Assembly (NCBI GenBank): GCA_035762175.1
Contig: DASTPP010000307.1
Location: forward strand, 1-19,547
Length of the DNA: 19,547 nt
Direction: 5' to 3'
Source: DASTPP01 sp035762175
GTDB taxonomy: Bacteria; Myxococcota_A; Polyangia; Polyangiales; Polyangiaceae
Made by a program: the position numbers and the translations under genes. Below are positions 1-6,873 of this stretch, in pieces. The number at the start of each line of letters is the position of its first letter. Within the stretch, counting starts at the first letter, position 1. The notes beneath the pieces are model-generated. The model worked only from the letters and a program-made list of their open reading frames with translations. It was not told the DNA's origin and did not search any database.

Positions 1-478
1 TCAGGCGACCGAGCGCTACTTCGCGGCGGCGCTCTTGGTGTTCACGGGCACGAAGCCGACGACGCACAAGCTCGACGAGCTCGCGGCGATGGTCGCGCCG
101 CTGCACCCGCTCTTGGCCGAGCCCTTCCCGATGGCGACCGAGGAAGACGAGCGGCTGTTTAACTTGCTCCGGCGGGCGTATATAGAAGCGCGATATAAGA
201 AAACCTACCGCATTACGGCCGACGAGCTGGCGGTGCTGGGCGAGCGGGTGAAGCACCTGGCGGGGCGGGTCGAGCGGGCGTGCGGCGAGGCGATCGCGGC
301 GATGGCGGGGCCGGCGGGCGGCGAGGCAGACGCAGGGCCGGCGGGCAGTGGGGAGCGAGGGGCGGGGGGCGAGGTCGGCCCCGGTGTGGTGAGCGGGGCG
401 GGCGGCGAAGTCATCGCGAGCGTGGCGGGTGCGGTCGGGGGTGAGGTCGGGCGAGGCGGCGAAGGGCGAATCGGCTGA
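1..478 (+). CDS. HEPN-domain protein, partial (5' end outside window)
   Basis: The frame is open from the first bases, so the true start lies upstream; the first readable residues are QATERYFAAALLVF. The pattern matches the HEPN fold: an opening helix of the type QAxE.xxxAxLL, a central 'THKLDEL' segment, and a late 'RRAYIEARYKKTYRIT' segment equivalent to the usual 'LDxxYxxxRY'. HEPN proteins are small all-alpha RNases or partners of MNT nucleotidyltransferases in toxin-antitoxin pairs. No RX4-6H ribonuclease motif is visible, so this copy may be a non-catalytic or MNT-partnered type. After the last helix (about base 300) the protein runs on for roughly 60 Gly/Ala/Glu-rich residues with repeated 'GGEV', which is not typical of the family and may be an acquired low-complexity tail. 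It lies 52 bp upstream of the TIR-NTPase-phosphoesterase gene on the same strand. The HEPN call is fairly good; catalytic status and partner are unknown. Confidence 0.6.
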   Translation, partial: QATERYFAAALLVFTGTKPTTHKLDELAAMVAPLHPLLAEPFPMATEEDERLFNLLRRAYIEARYKKTYRITADELAVLGERVKHLAGRVERACGEAIAAMAGPAGGEADAGPAGSGERGAGGEVGPGVVSGAGGEVIASVAGAVGGEVGRGGEGRIG

Positions 479-530
479 GGCGGGGGCGAGCGGCCGCCGG
501 AGGGCGGTGGTAGGCTACGCGCCAGGTACG

Positions 531-3338
531 ATGGTCGATCCGAAGCCGCCGCCCGCACGTGTCGTTTGGCTCTTCGCCGAAGAAGACGAGTCGCTCGCGC
601 GCGAGCTCCTGCGCTTTTCGGCGGTGTTGGCGCGCCTCGGGCTGATCGAAAACTGGAGCCCGCTCGACCTTTTGCCGGGCCAAGCCTGGGACCTAGCCCT
701 TTTCGAATGGGTGCTTCGTGCGGACGTGATCATGGTCTTGGTCAGCCCCGACCTCGTGGCCGAGGAGTCGAGGCGGGTTAAGGTCTCGCTCGCCGCCGTG
801 GCGCAGGCGCGGGGGGTGCGCCGCATTCGGGTCGTGCCTGTCTTGCTTCGGGCGAGCCTTCTGCCAGACGAGCTGTCTTCGCTGCAGGTGCTTCCTCGCG
901 ACGGCAAGCCCATCGCCGGCAGGCGAGATCGCGACGAGGCGTTCTTGGAGGTCATTCAAGGTCTTCAAGAGGTCGTCGCGTTCCGGCCGAACGACTCGGG
1001 GCGGGGGGGGGCTTCGCTCCCGCGAGTGACCCAAGAGGGGGCGCGCGGCCTGTCAGGGGCGCTTCGAGAGTCGCTCGAGCCCCTGACCATGCAAGCCCGG
1101 CCGCTTAACGTCAACGCCATCTTCCGCCTCGACGGCCCCCCGAGCGTCACGTTCGTCGAGCCGCCGCAGTTCCCGCTGCTCAAGCTCGAGCTGGGTACGA
1201 TGGGGACGGGTCTCATCGTCGAAGGGCCCTCGAAGATTGGCAAGTCGACCGCGATCAAGCGGGCGATGGCAGCGCTGGGCGTCTCGGAGGGGCAGCAAAT
1301 TTGGTGGGAGGGGCAGGCGCCGCCGTCGCTCGACGAGTTCCGGCGCACCCTCGACGAGCTTCTTCGGGCCAAGCAGAACACCTGGCTGTTCATCGACGAC
1401 TTTCACTACCTCGAAGACGAAGGGTACCGTCGCACCCTGGCGTTTCGCATGAAGGCGCTCGCGGACCGAGACGAGCGCCACGCCAAGGTAACCTTGATCG
1501 GCATCAACCCTCTCGGCGGCTCGCTCGTCCAGGTGATGCCCGACCTCGCCGGTCGGTTTCGAATCTTGCGCATCGACCGCGAGAAAGATTGGGCCGGCAG
1601 CACCAAGATCGCCGAGCTCATCGTCCGGGGCGAGCAAGCGCTCAACGCGCGGTTCAGCCGGCGCGACGAGTTCGTTGTGGCTGCCGGCGGCAGCTTCTTC
1701 ATCGCCCAATTGCTCTGCAACCGGGCGGCCGCGCGGGCGGGGGTGTTCGAGCCGCCGCCGCGCACCGCGACGATCGACCTGGGGCCGGCCGATGTCGTGT
1801 CGGCGATCGGCACCGAGCTCGCCGCCCGCTACCGGGCGCCGCTGCTCGACCTCGCCGCCTACGACGAGTCGCCCCCGCCGCGCGGCGCCGGCCTCTCGTT
1901 GCTCTGGCTGCTCGCGCGCAGCGACGACGGCTTCGTCGCCCTGAAGGAGGCGCGGCTTCGCTTTCCCATGCTACGGCCGGCGTTCGACTGGCTGCTCGGC
2001 AGCAACCTGACGCGCTGCTTTCGCGAGCACCCTTCGCTCAAGGGTCTACTCTACTTCAACCGCGCGGCGGCGACCCTCACGATGGAGGACCCGCAGCTCA
2101 AGTTCTACTTGCGCCAGCTCGACTGGGAAGAGTTCGCCGAGGCGAGCGGCCACGGCCACGTGAGCTTTCACCCGCAAGACGGGCCCATCTGGCCCCCGAC
2201 GCCTCAGCCACCGGGGGTCTCTCCGGGGGCGGGCAGGCCAGGCGCGACCGACGTCGCGGCGGCCAGGGCGAGCGCAGCAAATGGCGGTGGGGCGAGTCGC
2301 GGCGCCCCCGCGGCGCACGCCGAGGGGGGGCGGGCGGCGAAGGCGCGGCGCGTCTTGCACCTTTCTGACCTGCACTTCGCCACCGCCGACCAGGCGACGG
2401 TGGCCTACGCCCAGCTCGCCGCTGATCTGCGGCAGCAAGGGGTCGAGCGGCTCGACGCGCTGCTCGCCTCGGGCGACCTCGTGAACCGGGCGACGCCGTC
2501 CGAGTACGACGCCGCGAGGCTCTTTCTCGAGCAGCTCATGTCGGGCTTCTCGCTCGCGCCGCGGCGAATCGTGCTCGTGCCCGGCAACCACGACGTAAGC
2601 TGGACGCTCTCGGAGGCCGCGTACTCGCTACACAAGCGCTCGCGCTACGGCGGCGAGCTGAAAGAGGGCGCGTTCATCGAGCACGGCCCCGACATCGTCG
2701 AGGTGCGCGACGAAGAGGCGTACCGGAGGCGCTTCCAGCCCTTCGCCGACTTCTACCGCCAGATCACGGGCGACGAGTACCCGCTCGATTACAACGAGCA
2801 GGGGCTGTTCGCCGACCTCTCGGACGCCGGGCTCGTGGTGCTCGGCCTGAACTCGGCCTGGCAGATCGACCACCACTACCGAGACCGGGCGAGCATTCAC
2901 ATGGGCGCGCTCAGCCGCGCCCTCTTGAAGCTAGGCCCGCCCGACGACCGGCTGCGCGTGGCCATGTTTCACCACCCGCTCTCGGGCGGCGAAGACTCGC
3001 GCATTCGCGACGACTCGTTCTTGCAGCAGCTCGCCGTGCATGGCTTCCGGCTGGTGGTGCACGGCCACGTGCACAAGGCCGACGCGGGGCTTTACCGCTA
3101 CGATCGCAGTGCGGGCGGGCGGCGGCTCGACATCATCACCGCGGGCACCTTCGGCGCGCCCGTGCGCGAGTGGGTGCCGGGCTACCCGCTGCAGTACAAC
3201 CTGCTGCTCGTCGACGAGCAGCGCGTGACGGTCGAGACGCGCTGCCGGCGCGAGGTCAACGGCGCCTGGGAGCCGGACGCCATCTGGCGGCAGGGGCCGG
3301 GGCAAGATCCGCTGCCGCGCTACCACGTCGAGCGGTAG
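531..3338 (+). CDS. TIR-like / STAND-type NTPase / calcineurin-like phosphoesterase fusion protein
   Basis: I read 935 residues from ATG 531; the frame is open back to a GTG at 429, but the TIR homology starts just after 531. Residues about 9-150 look like a TIR domain (NWSPLDLLPG, then ADVIMVLVSPD, then LPRDGKP and RDEAFLEV). Residues about 195-420 are a P-loop NTPase with Walker A GPSKIGKST (232-240) and Walker B WLFIDD (285-290). A helical, winged-helix-like part reaches about 545, and a Pro/Ala/Gly linker spans about 550-606. Residues 607-870 form a metallophosphoesterase with every metal motif present: D613-x-H615, G-D649, G685-N-H-D688, H814-H815 and G845-H-V-H848. STAND NTPases with TIR or other effector domains are known as nucleotide-switched immune proteins; a phosphoesterase effector could cleave nucleic acid or nucleotide signals. 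The TIR catalytic Glu appears to be Lys84. The function in defence is inferred; the domain calls are solid except for the precise NTPase family. Confidence 0.85.
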   Translation: MVDPKPPPARVVWLFAEEDESLARELLRFSAVLARLGLIENWSPLDLLPGQAWDLALFEWVLRADVIMVLVSPDLVAEESRRVKVSLAAVAQARGVRRIRVVPVLLRASLLPDELSSLQVLPRDGKPIAGRRDRDEAFLEVIQGLQEVVAFRPNDSGRGGASLPRVTQEGARGLSGALRESLEPLTMQARPLNVNAIFRLDGPPSVTFVEPPQFPLLKLELGTMGTGLIVEGPSKIGKSTAIKRAMAALGVSEGQQIWWEGQAPPSLDEFRRTLDELLRAKQNTWLFIDDFHYLEDEGYRRTLAFRMKALADRDERHAKVTLIGINPLGGSLVQVMPDLAGRFRILRIDREKDWAGSTKIAELIVRGEQALNARFSRRDEFVVAAGGSFFIAQLLCNRAAARAGVFEPPPRTATIDLGPADVVSAIGTELAARYRAPLLDLAAYDESPPPRGAGLSLLWLLARSDDGFVALKEARLRFPMLRPAFDWLLGSNLTRCFREHPSLKGLLYFNRAAATLTMEDPQLKFYLRQLDWEEFAEASGHGHVSFHPQDGPIWPPTPQPPGVSPGAGRPGATDVAAARASAANGGGASRGAPAAHAEGGRAAKARRVLHLSDLHFATADQATVAYAQLAADLRQQGVERLDALLASGDLVNRATPSEYDAARLFLEQLMSGFSLAPRRIVLVPGNHDVSWTLSEAAYSLHKRSRYGGELKEGAFIEHGPDIVEVRDEEAYRRRFQPFADFYRQITGDEYPLDYNEQGLFADLSDAGLVVLGLNSAWQIDHHYRDRASIHMGALSRALLKLGPPDDRLRVAMFHHPLSGGEDSRIRDDSFLQQLAVHGFRLVVHGHVHKADAGLYRYDRSAGGRRLDIITAGTFGAPVREWVPGYPLQYNLLLVDEQRVTVETRCRREVNGAWEPDAIWRQGPGQDPLPRYHVER

Positions 3339-3369
3339 CGCCGTAGGGTAGAGGTTGGGTGAGGAGGCG

Positions 3370-3590
3370 GGGGGGCACCTTGCCCTTGCGCCGCAAGGCC
3401 GCGAGCCTCGCGAGAAACCAGGCCTCGTACTCGCGGTTAGCGACCACGACTTCGGCGGGAATGTGGGGCGCGATCGTGCGCGCCCGTTCGCGCAGCTCGA
3501 CCACCCGGACGCGTTCTGTCGTAGGCGCGGAAGCCGGCGAGCCTGAGCTCTTCGATGCGTACGCGCCCGGGCCCGGCCTCGGCCTTCATG
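3370..3590 (-). pseudogene. Chimeric remnant: ATPase N-terminus joined to DUF4276 fragment
   Basis: Reading leftward from ATG 3590, the first residues include RIEELRLAGFRAYDR, the typical first strand and turn of RecF/OLD-like AAA ATPases that precedes their Walker A loop. No Walker A follows. Instead, around 3520-3505 the homology jumps by one frame to VVELRERARTIAPHIPAEVV and then REYEAWFLA, the signature core of DUF4276 proteins. AAA ATPase and DUF4276 genes are usually adjacent partners, so an internal deletion that removed most of the ATPase and the start of DUF4276 explains the chimera. After EAWFLA the frame loses resemblance to the family and runs antisense into the 3' end of the preceding gene until 3256. 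No intact product is expected. The rest of 3339-3742 shows nothing else recognisable. Confidence 0.5.
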
Positions 3591-3742
3591 GCGAGCTTTC
3601 TAGCACCTCGGCCGGCGGCGCACGATGGCGACGGGCGGAGTCGGCCCGGCCCCTCGCAGTGGTCGCGCCCGGCCGGCCGCGGCGGACGCCTTCGCGGCGG
3701 GCCGGTTGAACGCGGGGCCCCGATGCCCGTACGCTCGCGCCC

Positions 3743-4531
3743 GTGGCCCACCCCCGCTTCGGCCGTGACCGCGTTCCGGGACGACTGCTCGCCGCCACCT
3801 CGACGCTCTGCGTTCTCGCGTCCGCGGCCCGCCCGGCGCGCGCGTGCGGCGCCGCGTACCCGGGCGGGCCGATGGTCTGCAACCTGTCGGACGCCCCGCA
3901 GTTGCGCCCGCTCGCGCGCGTCGGCGCGAGCTACGCCTTTACGAGCACGACGCTGCTCTTCGGCGAGGGGCGGCGGGCCGATTTTACCCGCCACGCCGCC
4001 TTCGCGAGCGTCGAGGTCCCGGTCGGCGAGCGCTTCGCGCTCTCGGTGGCCGCGGGCGGCGTGCTCGCGGGCGCGCTCGACGCGCGCGGGGGCGCGTCGG
4101 GGGCGGCCGCGGGGCGCTACGAGGTCGGGCCGGGGCTGGCGACGGCGTTCGGCGGGTCGTTCCGGGCGGTCGATGGGCGGGGGGCGGCCCCGCTCGTCCT
4201 GCTGACGGGCACCGTCTCGTTCACCCACGCCGGCACGCGGGCCGAGGGGGGCGAGTCGCCGACGTTCACGGCCTTCGACGGGCGGCTCGGGGCGCTCGTG
4301 GGCAAGACGATCGCCGACGTCGTCACGCCCTACGCCCTCGGGCGCGTGTTCGGCGGGCCGATCTTCTGGCGCTTCGGGGGCGAGGCGGTGACGGGCACCG
4401 ACCTCTACAAATACCAGGTCGGGGGGGGCGCGACGGTCAGCCTCTTTCGGCGGCAGCTCGACGTCTTCGTCGAGGGCGTCGCGCTCGGCGAGCGGGGCGC
4501 GTCGGCGGGGGCGGGGTTCTCGTTCTTCTGA
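3743..4531 (+). CDS. Secreted outer-membrane beta-barrel-like protein, hypothetical
   Basis: The 262-residue product starts at GTG 3743. It has a Sec-type signal: Arg-rich start, hydrophobic core LLAATSTLCVLASAA, and likely signal peptidase I cleavage after ARA (residue 34). The following Cys35 does not sit in a convincing lipobox. The mature part alternates polar and hydrophobic residues with many Gly and aromatic residues (for example ARVGASYAFTSTTLLF and YALGRVFGGPIFW) and ends in AGAGFSFF. A terminal Phe is the usual BAM recognition signal of outer-membrane barrels. I do not recognise a specific family. It stands alone on the plus strand and converges on the diadenylate-cyclase-like gene, with a GC-rich hairpin between them. 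No Shine-Dalgarno sequence is obvious. The barrel assignment is inference from composition and C-terminus. Confidence 0.65.
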   Translation: MAHPRFGRDRVPGRLLAATSTLCVLASAARPARACGAAYPGGPMVCNLSDAPQLRPLARVGASYAFTSTTLLFGEGRRADFTRHAAFASVEVPVGERFALSVAAGGVLAGALDARGGASGAAAGRYEVGPGLATAFGGSFRAVDGRGAAPLVLLTGTVSFTHAGTRAEGGESPTFTAFDGRLGALVGKTIADVVTPYALGRVFGGPIFWRFGGEAVTGTDLYKYQVGGGATVSLFRRQLDVFVEGVALGERGASAGAGFSFF

Positions 4532-4534
4532 GCG

Positions 4535-4600
4535 GCGCGGGGCGCCCCGCGCGGCCGGCCGGGCGGGGCGCGACCCGGGCGCGCGGCGCGCCCCGCCCGG
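4535..4600. terminator. GC-rich hairpins between convergent genes
   Basis: Just after the stop at 4531 there is a perfect 18-bp palindrome, GCGCGGGGCGCCCCGCGC (4535-4552). It is followed by a 14-bp perfect stem, CCGGGCGGGGCGCG (4559-4572) pairing with 4587-4600 across a 14-nt loop. The position between two convergent stop codons (4531 and 4613) suggests bidirectional transcription termination. There is no T-tract, so intrinsic termination is not proven. Confidence 0.45.
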
Positions 4601-4612
4601 GGGAGGGGGGCC

Positions 4613-5857
4613 CTACTCGTCGCCGGCGCCGTGGTCCCAGTAGGTGACGGCGTCGCGGTGCATGCTGACGAAGCGGGCGCCGCCGTCCTGCGAGACGACG
4701 ATGGCGAGCGAGCCGGGGGCGGCGGCGCAGAGGCGGTAGGCCGAGCGGTGCCGGGTGCCGACGCGGTCGGCCTGCTCGGTGACGAAGGCGTCGGCGTCGG
4801 GGTCGAGGGCGCGGCGGACTTCGGGGACGTGCGGCAGGTCGCCGGCGATCTCGGCGCCGAAGCCGAGCACCTCGAAGCGCTTGGTCAGCACGACGGCGCC
4901 GTCGACGTCGGCGAGCGAGGCGATGAGGTGGCTGAGCTCGAAGAGCGCCTCGTCGAGCTCGGCGAGGGTGCCGCCGGGCTCGCGGTGGTAGAGGTCGGCG
5001 CTCGGGGGGCCGCCGCCGGCGGCGGCGCGCTGGTCGAGCTCGGCCAAGATGGCCAGCATCAGGCGGCGGAAGCTGCGCCGCGCCGGCCCGTCGCGCAGGC
5101 GGTACTTGGTCTTGAGGTAGACGTCGGCGGTGCACGCGGGCGGCACGATGACGAGGGCGCCGCCGTGGTGCGCGGCGCGCATGGTGGCGACGACGCGCTT
5201 GACCATCTGCTGGGTGACGTAGCGGGTCAGCGCCGCCACGACCTCGTCGTCGGCGGCGGCGGCCGAGCGGGCGCGGTGCTCGGCGGCGACCTCGGCGCGC
5301 TCGCGGGCGAAGTGCGCGGCGAGCCAGCCGGACGAGAACACGTCGAGCGCGAGGTCGGTGAGCCGGCCGCCGCGCAGCTCGGCCACCGGGCGCGGGCCGC
5401 AGGCGACGGCGACGTGGCCGGGGCGCGCGACGCGCACGACGAGGCCGGGCGGCATCAGCGGCTCGGCGAGGCGGCCGCCGTTGGCCGCCTGCAGCCAGCG
5501 GGGGCCGCTCTGCACGAAGCCCCAGGTCACGAGCTCGCCGCCCCGCTCGGCCACGCCGACGAGCGCGCGGTGGTACTTCGCCGCCGGCGACAGGCGCCGC
5601 AGCTCGTGCTCGTCGAAGCCGCGGGGCTCGTCGAAGACGAGCGGCAAGAGGCCCGCCGGCGGCGCCGCGTCGTCGGGCAGCTCGTCGGGCGGCAGCGCGA
5701 GGATGCGGCAGGAGACCGGCCGCTCTTCGTCGCGCAAGAACGACGCGTGGTACGCGGTGTCGAGCACGGTCTCGAGGCGCCCGGGCAGGGGCAGGCCCGA
5801 CGCGGGCCAGCTCTCGCGGACGAGCGCGGCGAGATCGTGCGGGTAGGCGCGGGGCAC
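4613..5857 (-). CDS. Diadenylate-cyclase-like (DAC domain) protein with N-terminal sensor-like region
   Basis: The start chosen is GTG 5857 (414 residues), because the frame upstream of it is low-complexity and begins only at a TTG (5896). The C-terminal third carries the DAC signature of c-di-AMP synthases: D319-G-A321 in 'VDGAVVLTK' and G367-T-R-H-R371 followed by SAYRLC, then IVVSQDGGARFV. In DisA and CdaA these DGA and RHR motifs bind and position ATP for condensation of two ATP to c-di-AMP. The roughly 50-residue spacing between them is longer than in DisA (about 33), so the loop is enlarged. The first 220 residues resemble the probable sensor domains fused to bacterial DACs (DACNV type, from memory). 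No membrane segment is visible, so it is probably cytosolic. It lies downstream of the HEAT-like gene with a 76-bp gap, possibly cotranscribed. Enzymatic activity is inferred from the motifs. Confidence 0.7.
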   Translation of the reverse strand: MPRAYPHDLAALVRESWPASGLPLPGRLETVLDTAYHASFLRDEERPVSCRILALPPDELPDDAAPPAGLLPLVFDEPRGFDEHELRRLSPAAKYHRALVGVAERGGELVTWGFVQSGPRWLQAANGGRLAEPLMPPGLVVRVARPGHVAVACGPRPVAELRGGRLTDLALDVFSSGWLAAHFARERAEVAAEHRARSAAAADDEVVAALTRYVTQQMVKRVVATMRAAHHGGALVIVPPACTADVYLKTKYRLRDGPARRSFRRLMLAILAELDQRAAAGGGPPSADLYHREPGGTLAELDEALFELSHLIASLADVDGAVVLTKRFEVLGFGAEIAGDLPHVPEVRRALDPDADAFVTEQADRVGTRHRSAYRLCAAAPGSLAIVVSQDGGARFVSMHRDAVTYWDHGAGDE

Positions 5858-5933
5858 GCGGCCCGCATTGTGGGGCGGCGGCCGGCGGCGGCGCAAGGGG
5901 GCCGCCCCGCCGGGCGCGCGCCCCGCTCGGGCT

Positions 5934-6824
5934 TCAGCCCGGGCGGCGGCGCTCGGGGCCGAGCTGCTCCTCGATGCGCCGGCGGATGGCCTCGTCGGGG
6001 TGCTCGCGCGCGATGCGGATCGCCTCGGCGAGGAGGGGCCGGAACTCGGCCGGGTACGAGGCCTCGTGCACCGAGAGCGAGGGCAGGGCGTTGCGGCGCA
6101 CCTCGAGGTCTTCGTTCTCGACGAAGGTCTTCAGGAGCAGGCACTGCCAGCGCTCGAGCAGCCCGCGCAGGTGGTGCAGGGCGTCGTCGTCGCCCTCGGG
6201 CCCGCCGCGCGCGGGGGCGGGCGCGGCGGCGAGCGCGGCCGCGGCGGCCCTCGACAGGCGCTCGGCGCCCCGCGGGCGGCCGTCGACGCCCCAGGCCCAG
6301 GCGAGCGCCCGCAGCGCGCCGGCCTTGTCGCGGTTGTCGCCCTCTTCGACGATCGTGAGCAGCGCCTCGACGACGCGCCGGCGGCCGAAGGACCACACGC
6401 AGGGCTCGACGAAGAGCCGGCCGGCGCTCGGGTTGGGCTCGTCGACGGCGGCCTTCAGCATGGGCCAGAAGAGCGCGGGCGGCATCGCGTCGAGCGCGTC
6501 GAGCGCGCCGGCGACGTCGAGCTTGGCCCGCCGGTCGGCGAGCGCCGCGCAGGCCGCCCGCAGCATCGGGCCCTCGAGCCGGGGCAGCGCGCCCGCGAGC
6601 AGGCCGGCGGCGAAGACGGCGAACCAGCGCGCGCGCGGGTCGTCGCCCCCGAGCGCCGCGGCGAGCCAGCGCTCGGCGACCTCGGGCGACGCGGCGGCCG
6701 CCGCGCGCACCTCGCCCTGGAGGGCGCGCTCGCGCTCGGCGCGCCGGAAGACGTCTTGCTCGAAGAGCATCTCGTGGTACCTGCGGCCGAGGGCCGCCCA
6801 GTGCCCCGCGTCGGCGCCCTGCAT
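5934..6824 (-). CDS. HEAT-repeat-like alpha-helical protein, hypothetical
   Basis: ATG 6824 gives 296 residues; the longer GTG form adds only six residues and looks less natural. The protein is almost entirely helical, with repeating pairs of amphipathic Ala/Leu-rich helices such as AERWLAAALGGDDPRARW and the late ENEDLEVRRNALPSL. The latter is the classic 'D..VR..A...L' HEAT-type turn. No catalytic motif or signal peptide is visible. HEAT-like proteins are usually scaffolds or peptide-binding adaptors. It sits between glpD (ending 6874) and the DAC-like gene on the same strand with short gaps, so a three-gene transcript is possible, but nothing shows a shared function. I do not recognise a named family. 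Confidence 0.65.
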   Translation of the reverse strand: MQGADAGHWAALGRRYHEMLFEQDVFRRAERERALQGEVRAAAAASPEVAERWLAAALGGDDPRARWFAVFAAGLLAGALPRLEGPMLRAACAALADRRAKLDVAGALDALDAMPPALFWPMLKAAVDEPNPSAGRLFVEPCVWSFGRRRVVEALLTIVEEGDNRDKAGALRALAWAWGVDGRPRGAERLSRAAAAALAAAPAPARGGPEGDDDALHHLRGLLERWQCLLLKTFVENEDLEVRRNALPSLSVHEASYPAEFRPLLAEAIRIAREHPDEAIRRRIEEQLGPERRRPG

Positions 6825-6873
6825 GGGCGGGCAGGGTACCACGCGCGCCCGCGGGCGGCCGGCCCCTCCGCGC

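Noticed and set aside
4631..6358. 575-residue plus-strand frame opposite the DAC-like gene
   Set aside because: Low-complexity composition, and the minus strand has DGA and RHR motifs in a sensible protein.
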